Shown here piece by piece: positions 63,186 to 64,000 of a stretch of 64,000 nucleotides of DNA. Position numbers and translations under genes: made by a program. Location of the stretch: NCBI RefSeq assembly GCF_003461955.1, contig NZ_QTYB01000004.1, positions 62,001 to 126,000 on the forward strand, given 5' to 3'. Positions within the stretch are counted from its first letter, which is position 1; every line of letters begins with the position of its first letter. This DNA is from Ruminococcus sp. AM36-2AA. Its GTDB lineage: Bacteria > Bacillota > Clostridia > Lachnospirales > Lachnospiraceae. The notes beneath the pieces are model-generated. The model saw nothing but the letters and a program-made list of their open reading frames with translations, made no database searches and was not told where the DNA came from.

Positions 63186-64000
63186 TTATGCATCTTCCCT
63201 GGAAGCTTCTGCCTTAAATGCTGTGAAACCATAGTCCTCAAAGACTTTGATCGCAGCGTCAGATTCTACATAATCCAGAAATGCCTCTGCAGCCTTGGTA
63301 TCGTCTTCGGATGCTTCTTTATCCTCAATAAGGCCTACCGGATAAAGAACCGGTGTCTGAAGGCTTTCTGCCGGAGCTTCTGCGATAATCTCTACTTTAT
63401 CAGCAACAGATGCTGCATCTGTCGCATATACTACACCAACTTCATTACTTCCCTCGCTGACTGCAGCAAGTACATCTGTCACATTCTTGCACTCATTGAT
63501 CTCCATCTTGTTTACATCGTCCATGATCCCGAGGTTGTTGAAGATCTCACGGGAGTACTGTCCAACCGGAACATCCTCACCTGCAAGTGCCATGTTCTTG
63601 GCATCTGTGATGTTCTCAAATCCTGTTACCTTTGTCTCTCCGTCCTTTGGTTTGATCAGAACAACTTTATTCTCAAGAAGGTCAACAACGGTGTCCTCTT
63701 TTGTCAGTTTCTCCTCTGTGAGGGCATCCATCTGTTTATCTGCTGCTGAAAAGAAAAGATCGCAGCGTGCGCCTTCCTCAATCTGTGTCTGCAGTGTACC
63801 TGAGCTGTCTGCGCTGTAGTAGATTGTCACATCCGGATAAAGTTCATTGAAATCTTTCTGGATCTCTTCCATGGAATTGCTGAGGCTGGCTGCGATAAAA
63901 GCGTAAACCTCACCTTTCAGATTCTCATCACCTTTCACCTCTGTATCTGCCGCAAAGACATTTCCGGTCAGAAGGCCTGTTGTCAGGATTCCTGCTGTAA
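63186..64000 (-). CDS. modA: Molybdate-binding protein ModA (5' end beyond the window)
   Basis: About 270 codons are visible; the frame stays open to the right edge, so the start is missing. The end of a signal peptide is seen (TAGILTTGLLTGNVFAADTE), with no lipobox Cys at that point. The mature fold shows GEVYAFIAASLSNSMEEIQK, YYSADSSGTLQTQIEEGARC (oxyanion-binding Ser) and DLFFSAADKQMDAL. After the TAA at 63188-63186 the same frame continues for 20 codons rich in Ser, Thr, Asp and Glu before a second TAA (63125-63123). Confidence 0.9.
   Translation of the reverse strand, partial: TAGILTTGLLTGNVFAADTEVKGDENLKGEVYAFIAASLSNSMEEIQKDFNELYPDVTIYYSADSSGTLQTQIEEGARCDLFFSAADKQMDALTEEKLTKEDTVVDLLENKVVLIKPKDGETKVTGFENITDAKNMALAGEDVPVGQYSREIFNNLGIMDDVNKMEINECKNVTDVLAAVSEGSNEVGVVYATDAASVADKVEIIAEAPAESLQTPVLYPVGLIEDKEASEDDTKAAEAFLDYVESDAAIKVFEDYGFTAFKAEASREDA

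Overview
The window looks like a chromosomal segment of a gut-type Lachnospiraceae (Blautia/Ruminococcus-like Firmicute). The evidence is strong AGGAGG ribosome sites, Gram-positive gene orders (tig-clpP-clpX-lon-engB; ecfA1-ecfA2-ecfT-truA followed by rplM-rpsI), a moderate base composition, and many AraC regulators beside glycosidases. The genus call is an inference from gene content, not from a marker gene.

Layout. 1-1463: a secreted papain-like protease (cut by the left edge) and a membrane-anchored SH3 protein. 1603-7278: nucleotide-sugar genes glf and galE plus a sugar nucleotidyltransferase. Between glf and galE sits an AT-rich island holding a small ORF, a structured repeat, a HigBA-type toxin-antitoxin pair, the right end of an IS200/IS605 element and a broken integrase. 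7423-12868: a PhoR/PhoB-like two-component system, a Na/phosphate cotransporter, greA and carD. 13213-17840: an ABC-F protein and a TetM-like ribosomal GTPase fused to a C-terminal YacP/Rae1-type NYN nuclease domain. 18179-32369: a VOC protein, an SNF transporter with an attenuator-like leader, then a long minus-strand housekeeping block (rpsI, rplM, MATE, truA, ecfT/A2/A1, engB, lon, clpX, clpP, tig). 32611-39587: mixed metabolism with one tRNA-Gly and a GH3 beta-glucosidase.

40158-42563 is a probable queuosine/queuine salvage operon. A promoter leads straight into a preQ1-I riboswitch and a terminator, followed by a nucleoside hydrolase, an ECF S-component and an SDR. The shared ECF energizing module is encoded in the same window (23504-26027). 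42750-55218 holds peptidase, transport and carbohydrate genes with three complete AraC regulators and a GH36 alpha-galactosidase.

55421-58579 is the most striking locus: a Fur-family regulator, a small membrane protein with an acidic tail (FezA-like) and a P1B-type ATPase with an SCA membrane motif (P1B-6, FezB-like). This matches the fezXAB layout that builds ferrosomes, iron-storing organelles. 58917-64000 holds an MsmK-type sugar ATPase, a CdaR-type regulator and a modABC molybdate system cut by the right edge.

A roughly 75-bp two-hairpin repeat occurs in two full copies (3011, 55339) and two partial copies (37310, 54208). Base pairs co-vary between the full copies, and one partial copy supplies the stop codon of the GH3 gene.
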